DNA from: Gonium pectorale | Taxonomy: Eukaryota > Chlorophyta > Chlorophyceae > Chlamydomonadales > Volvocaceae | Reading direction: 5' to 3' | Assembly (NCBI GenBank): GCA_001584585.1 | Contig: LSYV01000009.1 | Span: 2,461,438-2,496,389 of the forward strand | DNA length: 34,952 nt | Shown here: piece by piece, positions 24,001 to 34,253 of the stretch | How the letters are laid out: every line of letters starts with the position of its first letter | How positions within the stretch are numbered: the first letter of the stretch is position 1 | Notes under the pieces: generated by a model | The model's database searches: none | Told to the model about the DNA's origin: nothing | The model's input: the letters and a program-made list of their open reading frames with translations, nothing else | Translations under genes and position numbers: made by a program

Positions 24001-25117
24001 ACGCAACTTCCATCCTGCCCCTCCCCAAAGGCCTCTCTAGTGAGACCGCCTTTCCCAAGTCCTGATCCCCGCCCCATCCTCCGAACCTCCCCACCCCCCG
24101 ACCCCAACTCCCCGCGCAGGCCTACGCCGTCAAGGCCAACTTTGCGGGCGCGGACCTGACCAACGCCGTGGTGGACCGGGTGGACTTCAGCGGCGCCAAC
24201 CTGCGCGGCGTGCGCTTCATCAACACCGTCGTCACGGGCGCGTCCTTTGCGGGCGCGGACCTGGAGGGCAGCATCTGGGAGGACGCGCTCATCGGCTCGC
24301 AGGCGCGTGGGGCCCGGGGTTGTGGGCGGGCTGGGTGGGGTCTCGGGTGGGTGTGGGGATGTGAAGTTGCTTGGCAGCGGGCGGGAGGCACGGGCGTTGT
24401 GTTGGGTAGGAAACGCGACAGACGGGGCGGAGTTTGAGGGCAGGAGCGACCGGGAGGACGCAGTGACCGGCTTCCAAAGCAGTTGACCGGGTTTGGAAGG
24501 CTCTGTTGCCTTCGTAACTGAAGGAATGGCTCCGGGTGCTGCTGGGAGAGGGATGGCTGCGCCGAGGAGGACGCGCCCAGGTGCCACCAAACGGTGCCAC
24601 CCCTGCCCGCCTAGCATCCGGTTTAACGACCGCACCCCGCCTTTCGGCCCCTTGCCGCCCGCCGCCTCACGTCCTCACAGGACGTCGGCAAGCTGTGCGA
24701 CAACCCCACGCTGCAGGGCGAGAGCCGGCTGCAGGTGGGGTCGGGTTTGGTGCCCGGGGTCGTGCATCACCGCCACGGTCCAGGCGGGAGCGCCCACGGG
24801 GCAGGGGCCTCTCGCGGGCACGACTGCCTGCCACAACCGCTTCCGCACTTCGTCCCGATACGCCTCCCTGCACTGCATTGGGACCGGGGTGGCGCGTGCT
24901 GCTTACCCGTGGACCGGGGAGTCCTGTCTGGCCCTCCGCCGTGTCCCCTAACTGCGGAAATCATCGGCAGTTCGGCACGCGTGTGGGAAGGCGTGCGCCT
25001 CGGAGGGAAGAGGGCTCCTGAGGGCGACGCTTGCCGCCTCCACCCAACCGGGTATCTACCATCGTGACCCCGCACTCCCTGCTCCCCCAGGTGGGCTGCC
25101 GCGCGGCCAAGAAGTAA
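21046..25117 (+). CDS. Thylakoid lumen pentapeptide-repeat protein, TL17/TL15 type (seven exons)
   Basis: Exons: 21046-21121, 21816-21941, 22363-22409, 23022-23165, 24120-24302, 24681-24734, 25091-25117 (218 aa, phases consistent). A basic, Ser/Ala-rich start (1-25) is followed by a hydrophobic stretch ending in AMA before Glu59, a typical two-part signal for chloroplast and then thylakoid lumen. The mature part of about 160 residues (near 17 kDa) has pentapeptide repeats of the A(D/N)LXX kind in exons 4 and 5, such as ANFAGADLTNAVVDRVDFSG. These fold as a right-handed beta helix. The C-terminus DVGKLCDNPTL...VGC, with Cys72, Cys97, Cys198 and Cys213, could form disulfides in the lumen. Plant relatives are abundant lumen proteins of unclear role. 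The junction after residue 192 uses a GC donor (CAG/GCGCGT at 24303). Exons 1 and 2 are less conserved, so less sure. Confidence 0.88.
23357..23458. repeat. (GAGG)n purine tract
   Basis: About 25 uninterrupted copies of GAGG/GGGA run for 102 bases in intron 4 of the lumen-protein gene. The strand is all purine with regularly spaced G triplets, so it could form G-quadruplex or triplex structures. It stands 101 bases before an assembly gap, which suggests that it, or a longer tract beyond it, disrupted sequencing. Confidence 0.95.
23491..23718 (+). repeat. Decayed copies of the exon-4 tail flanking the gap
   Basis: Segments 23491-23559 and 23652-23718 are similar to each other, and both end in ACGTCCGTCCGCC, one on each side of the gap. 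The right copy also resembles the end of exon 4 and its splice donor at about 23148-23170: TGCAGGAGGCGGTGC is shared exactly and AAGGTG follows in both. In translation the exon ends LQEAVLTK and the copy reads VQEAVPRK. Confidence 0.65.
23560..23626. other. Assembly gap with alternating G-N bases
   Basis: Twenty-one N are followed by about 45 bases in which G and N alternate strictly. This is not biological sequence as written. The two-base rhythm suggests a dinucleotide repeat whose second base could not be called. Reading frames that cross this point are meaningless. Confidence 0.97.
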
Positions 25118-26344
25118 GCAGCGCGACAAGCGGCTGCCCTCCCCGGGCTGTCCGGGGCATCAGGGGCTGCCCAGGGCGCTGCGTCGCGGCGGCTCCGCAG
25201 CTGCCCTGGCGGCCGGGCGCACCGGCAACCGGAGGCGGCCTTGTGACGGCCCCAGAGCCGGGTCGCCACTCCGTCGGGAGCATGCGTAGCCAGCGCCTGC
25301 GGGTGTGGATGCCGTGTGGCGTCCGCCATGGCAGTGGCTTGGCCAAGGGGCAAGACCCATGGGTCGCGTGCCGCCGGGCAGGCCACTGCTGAGTAGGCTG
25401 AGGGGAGATGTTGACGTGTACGGGGCGCGGCCACATCGGCGCACAGCAGACGGGTCCCTCCGGTTGGGCGTTGGTACTTTTTCTGGCGGGTGGGTCAGGC
25501 TGGCGGCTGGTGCCTACCCAGCGGGGACCCGGCGGGAGGTGACGGAAGCGGCGCCACCCCAGGCAGTTCCAGGAGGCAATGGACGTGTTTCCACGGGATT
25601 CGATTCAGGGACGGTAAGGCACAGGATAAGGCATGGTTTGTCCCCCGCCTTGCACGTGCAAATGTTTGGCGCAACGGACTTGGACTGGGCAGAGTGGCGC
25701 GGACAAGAGGGTGCCAGCCAGAGGCGGGTTCGTGGCTGCAAGGGGCAATTGGCGGGAAGTGCAGGGCGGATTCAGGCGGGCAAGACACCGATCCCCAGCC
25801 CTGACGTTGTCTCTGGTTTCCTTTATGAGGTGGATTGAGGCTGCCTGTATGGGTTGCAATGGGAGCCCAGCCGACTGCAAAGGCTCTGAGCCGAGTTTTG
25901 TGTAGGCCAGCTGGTGGGCCGGTCATTTTGCAGCCCTGAGGGCGTGGGGATAATGACCGTGTGCACTGCGTTGCGCTGTGGTGGCTGCCAGCCCCTCCTC
26001 CGATCGAAAAGGCACGGGAAGTGCGCGAGATCTCATGGCAGGTGTAACCCCTGATCTTTAGCTTTTGTTTTGTCGGTGAGGCCCGCAAGGCCGTCGGCCG
26101 CGTACTGAGGCAGCCGGGATGGCCCACGGTAGGCCCCTCTCCCCCCTTGCCATGTCAAGCGGAATCGCGCGGACCACACAGTCACACGTCCCGGCGCGTG
26201 CCTTTAGGCCGCCCCAATATCTGTTTCGCGTCCGTCATTCACGCTTCGCATCCGACGGGCGTGTGAGGTAAGGAGCTGTACCATTCAAACTTTGTATACC
26301 GCGGTGCAAACACCGCGCAGCCCCTTCCGGTGCGTCCTCGCCTC
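25118..26344. other. Probable 3' UTR of the lumen-protein gene and spacer
   Basis: No coding region is recognised. A TGTAA signal lies at 26043-26047 on the plus strand, about 925 bases after the stop, so much of this stretch may be a long 3' UTR. Beyond it is a convergent spacer before the minus-strand orphan exon. Confidence 0.45.
26043..26047 (+). terminator. Candidate TGTAA polyadenylation signal, lumen-protein gene
   Basis: TGTAA on the coding strand, the chlorophyte poly(A) signal, is the nearest one I found downstream of the stop at 25117. The implied 3' UTR is long but within the range for volvocine genes. Confidence 0.4.
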
Positions 26345-26460
26345 CTAAGCCGGCTGCAGGTCCTCGTACTTGCGCCAGTCAGGTCGTTCGAACACAAGCG
26401 ACAGGTACTGGTTGTCAGGACCCTCACAGCCGCTCGAACAACACTCCAGACACGGCACCG
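26345..26460 (-). pseudogene. Orphan terminal-exon-like piece, unassigned
   Basis: On the minus strand a frame ending in TAG (26347-26345) reads ...CEGPDNQYLSLVFERPDW and continues RKYEDLQPA before the stop. About 38 codons have mostly G or C in the third position, as in the neighbouring genes. A plausible acceptor (GGTCGCAG, preceded by a T-run) lies just upstream, making 26460 the likely exon start. The piece is Cys-rich near its beginning (CLECCSSGC). I do not recognise the family and could not find matching upstream exons between here and 27550. It could be the last exon of an unseen small gene, a relic of a duplicated gene, or chance. Confidence 0.4.
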
Positions 26461-27627
26461 CTGCGACCACGCAAAAAACGGGAGACGTCACCCATCATAA
26501 GTTCATAGCCCGCACCAGGCGCTTACAGCTTAGACGCCTACACAGGGTCGGGTGTACCAACTCAGGCACCAACTCAATCCCTTCCTCCGCCGAAGCAAAC
26601 CTGCCCCCGCGCTACTGCATCCTTCCACAAACGCCGGGCATCCGCGGGGAGTCACCGTAGCGAGTATGCAGCCTGATCAGCAGTGCATGGCTCATATGGG
26701 AGAGGGCGTCGTCAACAGTGTTTCCAATGTTCCTGATTGCGACTGACAGGCCACGGCGCAGCACACTTTGACAGTGCATGATGAATGCCGAGTGACGCGG
26801 TTAGCGGGCGAACACACGCAACACATTTACGTATGGCACAAGAGCCCACCCTTGCGGTACCGGAGCGATGCGACATGACAGTGCACGCGGGGTGCCCTGG
26901 CAGAGCAGTAGTTGCATACAGCAGCGCAAGGGCACACGGGGCAAGTGCGGGACGGCTCGGCAGCGCAAGCCTGTCCCCCGCCCATTGGCCCTCGGCTGCG
27001 CAACGTTGGACAAACACGACACCAAACCCCAGAAGTACTATTTCTGTTCATATCAATAATGTGCATAAGTACAACCCAAAAGCCTCCATCACATGTAGCC
27101 ACTAGAACCCACGAGACCGAGCCCAAAAAAGTCTCCCCTCCCCAAGCATGGAATAATCACCTCACATGAAAGACTCGTTGAGCCTGCTCCCCTCCTTCAA
27201 CGGCTGCGCTGCACGCACAAAACCGACGACAGCACCGGGGGGCGCACCGCCCTTCTAACCGGCGGCGGAGGCGGTACCGATACAAGCAATGAGCAGGCGA
27301 AGCTGGATCTGGAGGCGAGGGCATCGCAACATTCCTCAAAGATTTTGGCACATTGGTATACACTAGCCAACAACGCTGCACGTATGCCAACAAACGTGTC
27401 GTACATACGCATGTGCTGTACTACATCCATGAGCACGCCACCGGGCCAGGGCAGGGCAGATCCACTTCCAACCAGCTAATCACCAGTTTCTACTAGAGGG
27501 CAAATCTACCGATACAACAGCAGGACAGTACACATTCAACACATCGTAAATTACACACACATCGCTTGACCGTGCGCCCAAACCCACAGCCGTTGTCGGG
27601 CAGGCGGCGATTCCCCAGCTGTCTCCC
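26461..27627. other. Spacer including the 3' UTR of the ankyrin-RING gene
   Basis: No gene is recognised. The right end (27551-27627) is the likely 3' UTR of the minus-strand ankyrin-RING gene. Sequence at 26800-27550 is richer in A and T than the genes, and open frames there lack the third-position bias. Confidence 0.5.
27551..27555 (-). terminator. Candidate TGTAA polyadenylation signal, ankyrin-RING gene
   Basis: The plus strand reads TTACA, giving TGTAA on the coding strand about 75 bases after the stop codon at 27628. This would be a short 3' UTR. Confidence 0.45.
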
Positions 27628-30477
27628 CTAGCGCGCCCCCGCAACCTCTTCTTCCACCATCTCCGCTACGACCCCTGCCGCAGCCGCTGCCGCTGCCGCA
27701 ACGCCTGCGTGGCCCTGCAGCTGCGTCCGCCGCGACTGCTGCCCCGCGGCTGCGTGCGCAACAAACGCCGCCACGGGACCCCGGCAGAAGGGGCAGCGCA
27801 GCGGCCGCGTCGCTGCCGCCAAGCAGCCCCCGCCCACTCCCCCCAGGGCGCGGCACAGCTCCCCCGCGCAGCCGGCACACAAACCGTGGCGGCAGCCGAC
27901 CGGAGCCACCTGCTCCGGGGCCGCAAAGCACACGCCGCACATGCCCTCGTCCTCATCCACGTCAGTGCCGACGATGTTGGCCGCGCGCGACCCGTTAGCG
28001 ACCGCCGCCGCTGCCGCTTCGGGCCCGGAGGGCCCCGTACAGGAGGCGGGTCCGGGGTGGCTTGAGTGGGTCGCGGCTTGGGGCGCCTCCTCGGTCTCCG
28101 CATCCTCCGCCTCCGCCTCACCGGCAGCGGTAGTTGCGGCGGCGGTCGTGGCGGCGGCGGTTTCCCCCTCCTGCTGCTCCTGCGCGCATTGGACATCGGA
28201 CAGCAGCTTCTCGCGGAGCGCCGCCGCCGCCAGCACCGCCAGCCTGTGTGGCCCGACAAGCTCGACCGCTGCGGCGTCAGCTGCCCAGGCGCCCAGGTGC
28301 AGGGCGCGCTCCAGGGGCAGCCCGGGGTGCAGCATGGCGGCGAGGGCCTCGTCGGCCGGGTGGTACACAACGGCAACCTGCATGCAGGAGCAGGGAGGGT
28401 CGGTGGTTGAAGGAGCGGCTGGCAAGATGCGGAGTTGGGGGGCGGGGCGGATGCCATGGCGCCAACGGTAGAGCCGGCCTCCCCTCTCCGATGCACCCCT
28501 GGGCATACCGTAGCGCCCTACTCGCGAGTTGCGACCTACCCGCCAGGGCATCTGGCCGGCGGCGTCATGGCGCGCGCGCAGGTCGCTCGGCGCGGTGTGG
28601 GAGGACGCCAGCGCGTTCACCTGTGGGTTAGAAAGGGACCAGGCTGACGGCAGCTTGAGCCCGCCCCAGCGAGTGATGAAAACGCAGGGCTGCACCACCA
28701 GGGCAAAACAAGTGGTGTCGATGAAGGCAGCGGCAGTCGCTCCAGTTTCGTCCCCTCCGAAACCTGATTCATCCCTCCGTGCACTCACGTGTGCCAGCAG
28801 GATCTCGCGCGCCGCTGCGCCGTGCCCCCGCATGGCGGCAAAGTGCAGCGGCGTGGAGCCCACCTCCGCGGTGAGGCTGACGTCGTAGCTCTCGCTGCTG
28901 GTGGCGGGCGCCAGCTGCGGCGCGTGGCGCAGCAGCTCCCGCAGCGCGGCGGTGCGGCCGTGGTAGGCGCAGTAGTGGAGGGGGGTCAGGCCGCACAGGC
29001 TGCGAGCGTCGATGTACCTGTTGGGGTTGGAAATGGGGACAGGTGGTGAGAGTTGGGGCGTTTATGAGAGGGAACGGCGCGGCATAAGCAGCTGGGCCGG
29101 GGCGCGGACCGGGAGCTTGAGAAAGAGCGGAGCAGTCGAAGAGGAAAAGGGCGCGCTGCGCAGTGGAGAGGAGACAGGCAGGTGAGCCATCGCTGGGCAG
29201 GGAACTTCTGGTGGCCTGCAGTAACGTCCGGGTGGTGTGACTACGGGCCGGCTGCCATCAGGGGCGTTGCTGCAGCCCTGACCTTAATCCTGACCTCGCT
29301 GACCTTACTGCCCCGCCCTGCCGCCCCTCCCCGTGGGACCTCCCTTGGAAGTTATCGTGAAAGCCCAGCCTTTCCTTCTCAACTGGTTCCGGCCACCCGC
29401 CGGGCCAGCCGCTCACCCACCTTACGCCGGCGCGCGTCATCTGGCGCGCCGGTACGTGCGCCATGAGGGCGGCGATGGAGGACACGCTGCCGCCCATGGC
29501 CGCGTAGTGCAGCGCGGTGCGGCGGCCGCAGCGGTCGCCGACCCATGGGTCAGCACCCTGCGGACGGCAGGCACGGAACAGAGGGTATCAGACACACAGT
29601 CAAGGCACTGGAGTCTTATTTGGGCCGCGTTACATAAAGGAGCAAAGGAAATAAGGCGTCCGGCCCAATGGGTATCCTCATGGCGGGTTTGACGCGCTCT
29701 CCGGCCCCGGCCCCACAGCCCCTCAGCTGACCTGCTCCAGCAGCAGTTTGACCAGCTCGGGGCAGTCCGAGTAGCAGGCGTACATAAGCGGGGTCTGGCC
29801 TTTACCGTTGGTCATGCCGCAAGCCAGGCGCACGCCCTCAGCCACAGAGGTCGGCAGCGGCAGGCCGGCGCGGCGGCAGAAGGGCAGCAGCGCCTCCGCC
29901 ACCACATCGAGGGTGGAGCAGGACAGGAAGGAGATGACATGCTGGACCACCTGCTGGCGGCAGGGATGAAGGTGGGTGAAGGCTGAAAGTAATGCAGGTT
30001 GGCAGTGTAGGAAGACCTGGGTTGGAGTAGGTGCCGTCGAGTTCAAAGAGCATGCGCCGCACGAGAGGCAAGATAACTCAATTGTAGGAGGTGGACTAAG
30101 GGCAAGGGTTGATGTGAAGCTTAGAGGTGCGATTGAGCTTGGGCGCAAGCCGCTTTGCCGCGCCGAACTGCCTGCCAACGCTGACAAGTTCACAGCACAT
30201 GTGCAACGGCTGCCAGAACAGCGTACGCAGACGCTGTTGGGCGGTTTGTGTTCGGCAGGCTCCAACCTGCAGAAGCTGCAGGGCGCACCTTGATTTGTTT
30301 GTTCTCGCAAGCGACGTGAAGGGGTGTGATGGCATTCGAGGAGAGCACCGAGGTTGTGCTGCTCAGGAGCTTTGGACAGTTTTGCAGCTGCAGCAGCAAT
30401 GCGCGCTCGTCTCCAGCCCGCAGGGACTTGTTGAGCTCCGCGACCGACGGAGCGATACAGGATGTTGTACAGCCCAT
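27628..30477 (-). CDS. Ankyrin-repeat RING E3 ubiquitin ligase, XB3/XBAT31 type (six exons)
   Basis: Exons on the minus strand: 30477-30289, 29953-29732, 29557-29421, 29017-28789, 28620-28540, 28377-27628; phases agree and the product is 535 aa. Family members transfer ubiquitin to target proteins; rice XB3 works with the immune receptor XA21. The N-terminus MGCTTSC fits myristoylation at Gly2 and acylation at Cys3, so membrane attachment is likely. Ankyrin repeats include ITPLHVACENKQIK, GQTPLMYACYSDCPELVKLL, RTALHYAAMGG, LTPLHYCAYHGR and STPLHFAAMRGHG. The RING is C3HC4 with Cys433, 436, 448, His450, Cys453, 456, 481 and 484. An Ala/Glu/Thr-rich linker separates the two parts, and the tail after the RING is Ala-rich. 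The exon-2 start could be 29950 instead of 29953, since the acceptor is a CAGCAG pair. Target and pathway in an alga are unknown. Confidence 0.92.
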
Positions 30478-30928
30478 AGAGTCAGAAGCAGGCTGCGCGC
30501 GATTGGGGGCAGGCCAAAGGGCAGGCCGTTCGAATTGATAGGTTCACAGCCGAAACCTGGGCTGGTGAGCTGGGATCTGTCACGGATTGCTAACAAGCCT
30601 CCCCACGGATAACCTCCAACGCCCTAGACCCGCCTCCCGTCTCGGGCAGACGCGGGGCGGCGCACCAAGTGAGCATTGTGACGCGTCGCAGGCGTTGCGC
30701 AGCCGTGTGATGCTGCCTGAAATCTCTGAGCGAAGAAAATACCATTGCGGGGATGTGTCGCTGTGTTCACGGCCGGACGTCGAGGCCCCCCGATTCGGTA
30801 AAGGCAAAAGAAGCCGCGAGAATTCGCACCCAACGCAGCGACAATGCCCGCACCTGCTAGCCGAGTCCGTAAGTCAGCCGTTATTGCAACGGTGGTGGTT
30901 GCCTCGCGGGGCTGCCGAGGCGCCAATC
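30478..30928. promoter_or_regulatory. Upstream region of the ankyrin-RING gene
   Basis: This 450-base stretch should contain the 5' UTR and promoter of the minus-strand ankyrin-RING gene. I see no TATA box or other motif that I can name. It ends where the dispersed repeat A begins. Confidence 0.4.
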
Positions 30929-31150
30929 TGCCCTCAAACTCACACGTCAGCGCTCGGAACGGTGGTCTCTACAGGACGCAGTTGGTCTTAGGTCGTAAGG
31001 TAGAGCTTGGTTGACAGCAAGTGCGTTGTAAGTTGTGTGGCAGGGCATATTCCCCATTCCCAACTGAAGCAGTACGGCGTTCCGGCAGAAACGTTTATCC
31101 GGCAATCCCCGCCCCCTCCTCTCCCGCTCTTGCGCATGTGATGCTGGCCG
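30929..31150. repeat. Dispersed repeat A, copy 1
   Basis: This segment matches 34720-34952 in the same orientation, starting at TGCCCTC and continuing through GGTCTTAGGTCGTAAGG and CGGCAGAAACGTTTATCC with few differences. One difference is an insertion of about 10 bases in copy 2. The length (over 220 bp) and direct orientation would fit LTRs of a composite or nested element, but I cannot see the ends of copy 2. Confidence 0.85.
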
Positions 31151-31802
31151 CAGTTGGTTGTCAGTATAACCGCCCACGCGGGGGACGGGATTCGGCCTGG
31201 ATGGCCGCAAGAATGCGCCCTGCATTCAAATCCATCCCGCCAGCAGACGGCGACAAATATGGAGTGCTTTTGCGTGAAGACATGGGAATGAACGAGGGCA
31301 CGGCAGCTGTTGAGCGGAGGGGGGGTGCGGAAGGCAGGGTCACCAGGGGCCGGACCAGTCTCTCTAGAGACGTGCAGGAGAAGACTGAAACGCGGCCACT
31401 TGAGGGGGCCACACCTATACGGCCATACGCTACACACCCAGTAGGGCGGGCGGGAGGTACAAGAGAAGGGAGAGTGCTTGCCTTCCCTTTCCAGCCCCGT
31501 GGCAAAGCAGCAGCCGAATCGTGTTGGTTCGCGTCTTTGGACCGCCAGGGCCCACAGTGCGTGGGCTGCTGCGGGCGTCTCCGGAATGCCCAACAGGGGG
31601 GCCCAAACGACGACCAGCAGGGGAAGCCAGGCAGGGGAGCAGGCAGCGGGAACGGCTTCTGCTGGCTGAGCTTAGCACCTGCTGACACCCGTCGGCAAAT
31701 GCTGTTGTACCTTTGGGGCAACAGCGTCCACGGCTGCTCATACGGAGGGTGCGATGCGAGAGGACGGGTCATGGGGAGTGTTGTAGGGTTTCGGCGTGTG
31801 AA
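31151..31802. other. Unassigned sequence between repeat A1 and the minisatellite
   Basis: Long open frames cross this part on both strands, but they run into repeats and show no domain or typical amino acid composition. Probably non-coding, possibly internal sequence of the element that carries repeat A. Confidence 0.4.
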
Positions 31803-32066
31803 AGGGAATGTGGGGTGTGGGGTGCGGAGGTGCGGGGTGCGCGGGGTGGGGATTTCGGAGTGGGTTCGGAGTGCGGAGTGGGTTCGCAGTGCGGAGTGTG
31901 GAGTGCAGGGTGCGGGGTTCGGATTGCGGAGTGGGTTCAGAGTGCGGAGTGCGGAATGTAGAGTGCACTGCGGAGTGCGGAGTGGGTTATGAGTGCGGGG
32001 TTCGGAGTGTGGGGTTCGGAGTGCGGGGTGCGGGGAGTGAGGAGTGAGGAGTGAGAAGTGAGGAGT
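31803..32066. repeat. GAGTGCGG-type minisatellite, copy 1
   Basis: Many imperfect copies of GAGTGCGG and GTGCGGGGTTCGGA with variable spacing, passing into GAGTGAGGA units at the right end. It adjoins repeat B1. Open frames through it give repetitive Thr-Pro-His-Ser-type peptides that are translation artefacts. Confidence 0.85.
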
Positions 32067-32069
32067 GAG

Positions 32070-32287
32070 TTCCCCATTCTTCCAACCGGGGGCAAATGCA
32101 ACATCCCCATTCTTCCAACCGGCAAAGGTGTGCTTGCAAGATGGTAAACACCGGACCCGCCCGCATATATGGCGGACCTGCACATGCCCCTGAGGCGCAC
32201 GCTGCTGTACAGGTGTGGCGCAGACCCCACATGATGCGGGGGACGGTGGTACCAAGATCTGCCGGTGCCAGCGGTAGCGCACGACAG
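32070..32287. repeat. Dispersed repeat B, copy 1
   Basis: The segment 32104-32287 matches 34305-34488 in the same orientation and with equal length (184 bp), including GGCAAAGGTGTGCTTGCAAG-like and GATGCGGGGGACGGTGGTAC blocks. Its first 20 bases, CCCCATTCTTCCAACCGG and flanks, also occur once more just to the left, at about 32071-32089. It ends at ACGACAG, where the putative LTR begins one base later. Confidence 0.85.
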
Positions 32288-32288
32288 C

Positions 32289-32937
32289 TGTCAGGGCCCA
32301 AAGGTGGTCCGTGCCAAAGTCCGGCACCATATTAACGGCTCCCCGCTCGCTCGAAGCACGGGAACCCGGGGATGAGAGCGGAATTGTCTCCCCCTTACGC
32401 ACTGAACTCCTCTTCAACCAAGGATGGACACGATACCACCAGACCTTGTCACGGCTGCATGCCGTCTCGACAATCCTAATAGTACCGGCAGGAACTCAAG
32501 CAGAAAGCGATAATGGCCGTACGCAAGCAGGCCACGATCCAGACACGAAACGCTGCGATAAATGCGGATGGGGGGCCTCACGCTGGCCGTATGCCGTTAG
32601 CGGTACCGTATTGTCATGCGAATGCGCCGCTGCTGCGGCTTGCGGAAAGTAAGTACGTGATGTTTACCTAAACTAGTGCCTGAGACATGGGCAACCCGCA
32701 CTGGCGCAAGGCGGTCCCCTGCTAAGCCCGGGTGAAGCGCACCTAACTACCTACCCAATCAACCCGGCGACACGCGCTGCAAGTGCGCGGCCCCACGGAA
32801 CCTCGAGCCTACTTGGGTCAGGCAATGCACGCACGCCGCGCACGCCCTTCCCCCGCCCTGCTCGCGCACGCTGCCAGCCACAGTCGTCCCTAGGGCGCCT
32901 GCACGCACGCTGCGCAGCCCCACCACTGAACCTAACA
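32289..32937 (-). mobile_element. Putative 3' LTR of a retroelement (649 bp)
   Basis: On the minus strand this segment starts TGTTAG and ends CTGACA: the TG...CA ends of an LTR with short imperfect inverted repeats. It begins 14 bases downstream of the end of the integrase/PHD frame, immediately after the purine-rich AGGGGA that could be the polypurine tract. The left end abuts repeat B1. No second copy is in the window, so the assignment rests on ends and position only. Confidence 0.5.
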
Positions 32938-32951
32938 TCCCCTATTCGTCT

Positions 32952-34253
32952 CTACTTCTTACCCGTCCGCTTCACTCTTGCTGCGCTCTCTAGCGGCACT
33001 AGGATGCGCTTGGCGACCGCCAGCCTCATGGACTCGCTCGAGCCGTTATCCCACTCCACCTGGAAGTACTCGGGCCGCCGCAGTGCGCCCTTGTACCGCA
33101 GTGCGCCCCGCACCTCCTGCTCCAGCTGGCTCTTACCCTTCCCGGTGCGGACAACCCTGGCGACGCGCCGCCCGTCGAGCGCTACCGCCTCGTCGTCGAG
33201 CCGCCGGGTGGCGGCGTTGGGGAACAGCACGGGAGCGGGCTCGGGCCGCTGCGGCGCGGGACCCTCAGGCGCTGCCCGCCCGAGCGCCGTGCAGGGCGGG
33301 CAAACCCAGCTGCCCGCGGGGACCTCCGCCAGGGGCGGCGTGAGGCAGCCCAGGTGCCAACCCGTGTTACATCCGTCACAGAGCAGCATGGTGCTCTCAC
33401 CGGGGGGGGGGGGAGGCGCAGACTTCACACGGCAGGTCGGCTCGGGGCCGGAATAGCCGCGGGTCCTCGATTGGGTCAATATCGGGAAGGTGGCAGGGCA
33501 CCAGCTCCTCGACACGGCGGCGGACGCGGGCGGTGTCCCGGCCCAGCAGAACCGCCACCCCCATCGACCCGATGCTCTCCACGCGCAGGATTGGATCACG
33601 TACGGGTAGTTGCAGGGTGTTAGTGGGGTCAAGGCGTCGCAATTACACGTAGTCCCCAGGGGCCAGCCGCAGCTCTTGCGGGCAGTAGTTCCCAGACCGC
33701 ACGTGCGCGTAGCGCAGCGAGTCCCGGTGCTGAGCGGTGAGGACTGAGGAGGCTGCCCGCGGCTACGGGTACGCTGTGACGCAGGAAGGTGGCGCGCGCT
33801 GCCAGCGCTTCTGCGTACTCGCTCTCGCCCGGGTTGCCGCTAAAGGCCAGCTCTCCCTCTAACCGCTCCCGAGCCGCCGGAGGGACTACCGGCGGGGCCC
33901 CGTACAGGAGCACGAACGGCGCCATGCGCGTAGACGCCTGGGGTGAGCAGCGATAGGCCAGCGCCAGCCACGGCAGATATTGGTCCCACTTATTGTTACA
34001 GCCCGTCTCTTGGCAGTGCTTCCGCAGTGCCGACTTAACCACCTGCACCAGGCGTTCGGGCGCGCCGTCCGCTTGCGGATGGTTGGGGGATGTCAGCCGG
34101 TGGTCGACGTAGCAGCGCTCCAGCAGCAGCTGGAATTCGGCCTCAAACCCCGTGCCCCGATCAGTTACAACCTCAGCGGGTGCGCCAAACCGGCTGATGA
34201 GCTCCAGCAGGCCGCGCGCGGTTTCGGATGCCGTTTTGGACCGCAGGGGGATT
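32952..34253 (-). pseudogene. Broken integrase with PHD finger, LTR retroelement
   Basis: This is the 3' part of a pol gene, most likely Ty3/gypsy class. The integrase core contains VVTDRGTGFEAEF (second catalytic Asp) and SPNHPQADGAPERLV (Glu region), then an integrase C-terminal region. A PHD finger follows at 33429-33291 (CEVC, CDGCNTGWHLGC, WVCPPC: Cys4-His-Cys3), and a basic tail ends at 32952. PHD domains are known in some algal retroelement polyproteins and may guide integration to chromatin. Breaks: everything before about 34253 is missing, including the first catalytic Asp, RNase H and reverse transcriptase; the frame shifts near 33745; a TAA interrupts at 33645-33643; and a 12-base G run at 33402-33413 shifts the frame inside the PHD finger. 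The element cannot be autonomous. The G-run shift alone could be a sequencing error. Confidence 0.85.

Noticed and set aside
22904..24094. Minus-strand open frames crossing the gap with Pro-Ser-Leu repeats
   Set aside because: The repeat peptide is the translation of the (GAGG)n tract and the X residues come from N. The region is an intron of the plus-strand gene.
31021..31992. Plus-strand open frame of 323 codons
   Set aside because: It starts inside repeat A and ends in the minisatellite, with no recognisable domain or codon bias.
31803..32066. CRISPR-like array
   Set aside because: Units are short, imperfect and directly adjacent without unique spacers, and the genome is eukaryotic.
31161..32417. 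Minus-strand open frame of 418 codons
   Set aside because: It runs through the GAGTGCGG minisatellite and repeat B, giving a Thr/Pro/His/Ser repeat peptide with no domain. It is open because the repeat lacks stops in that frame.
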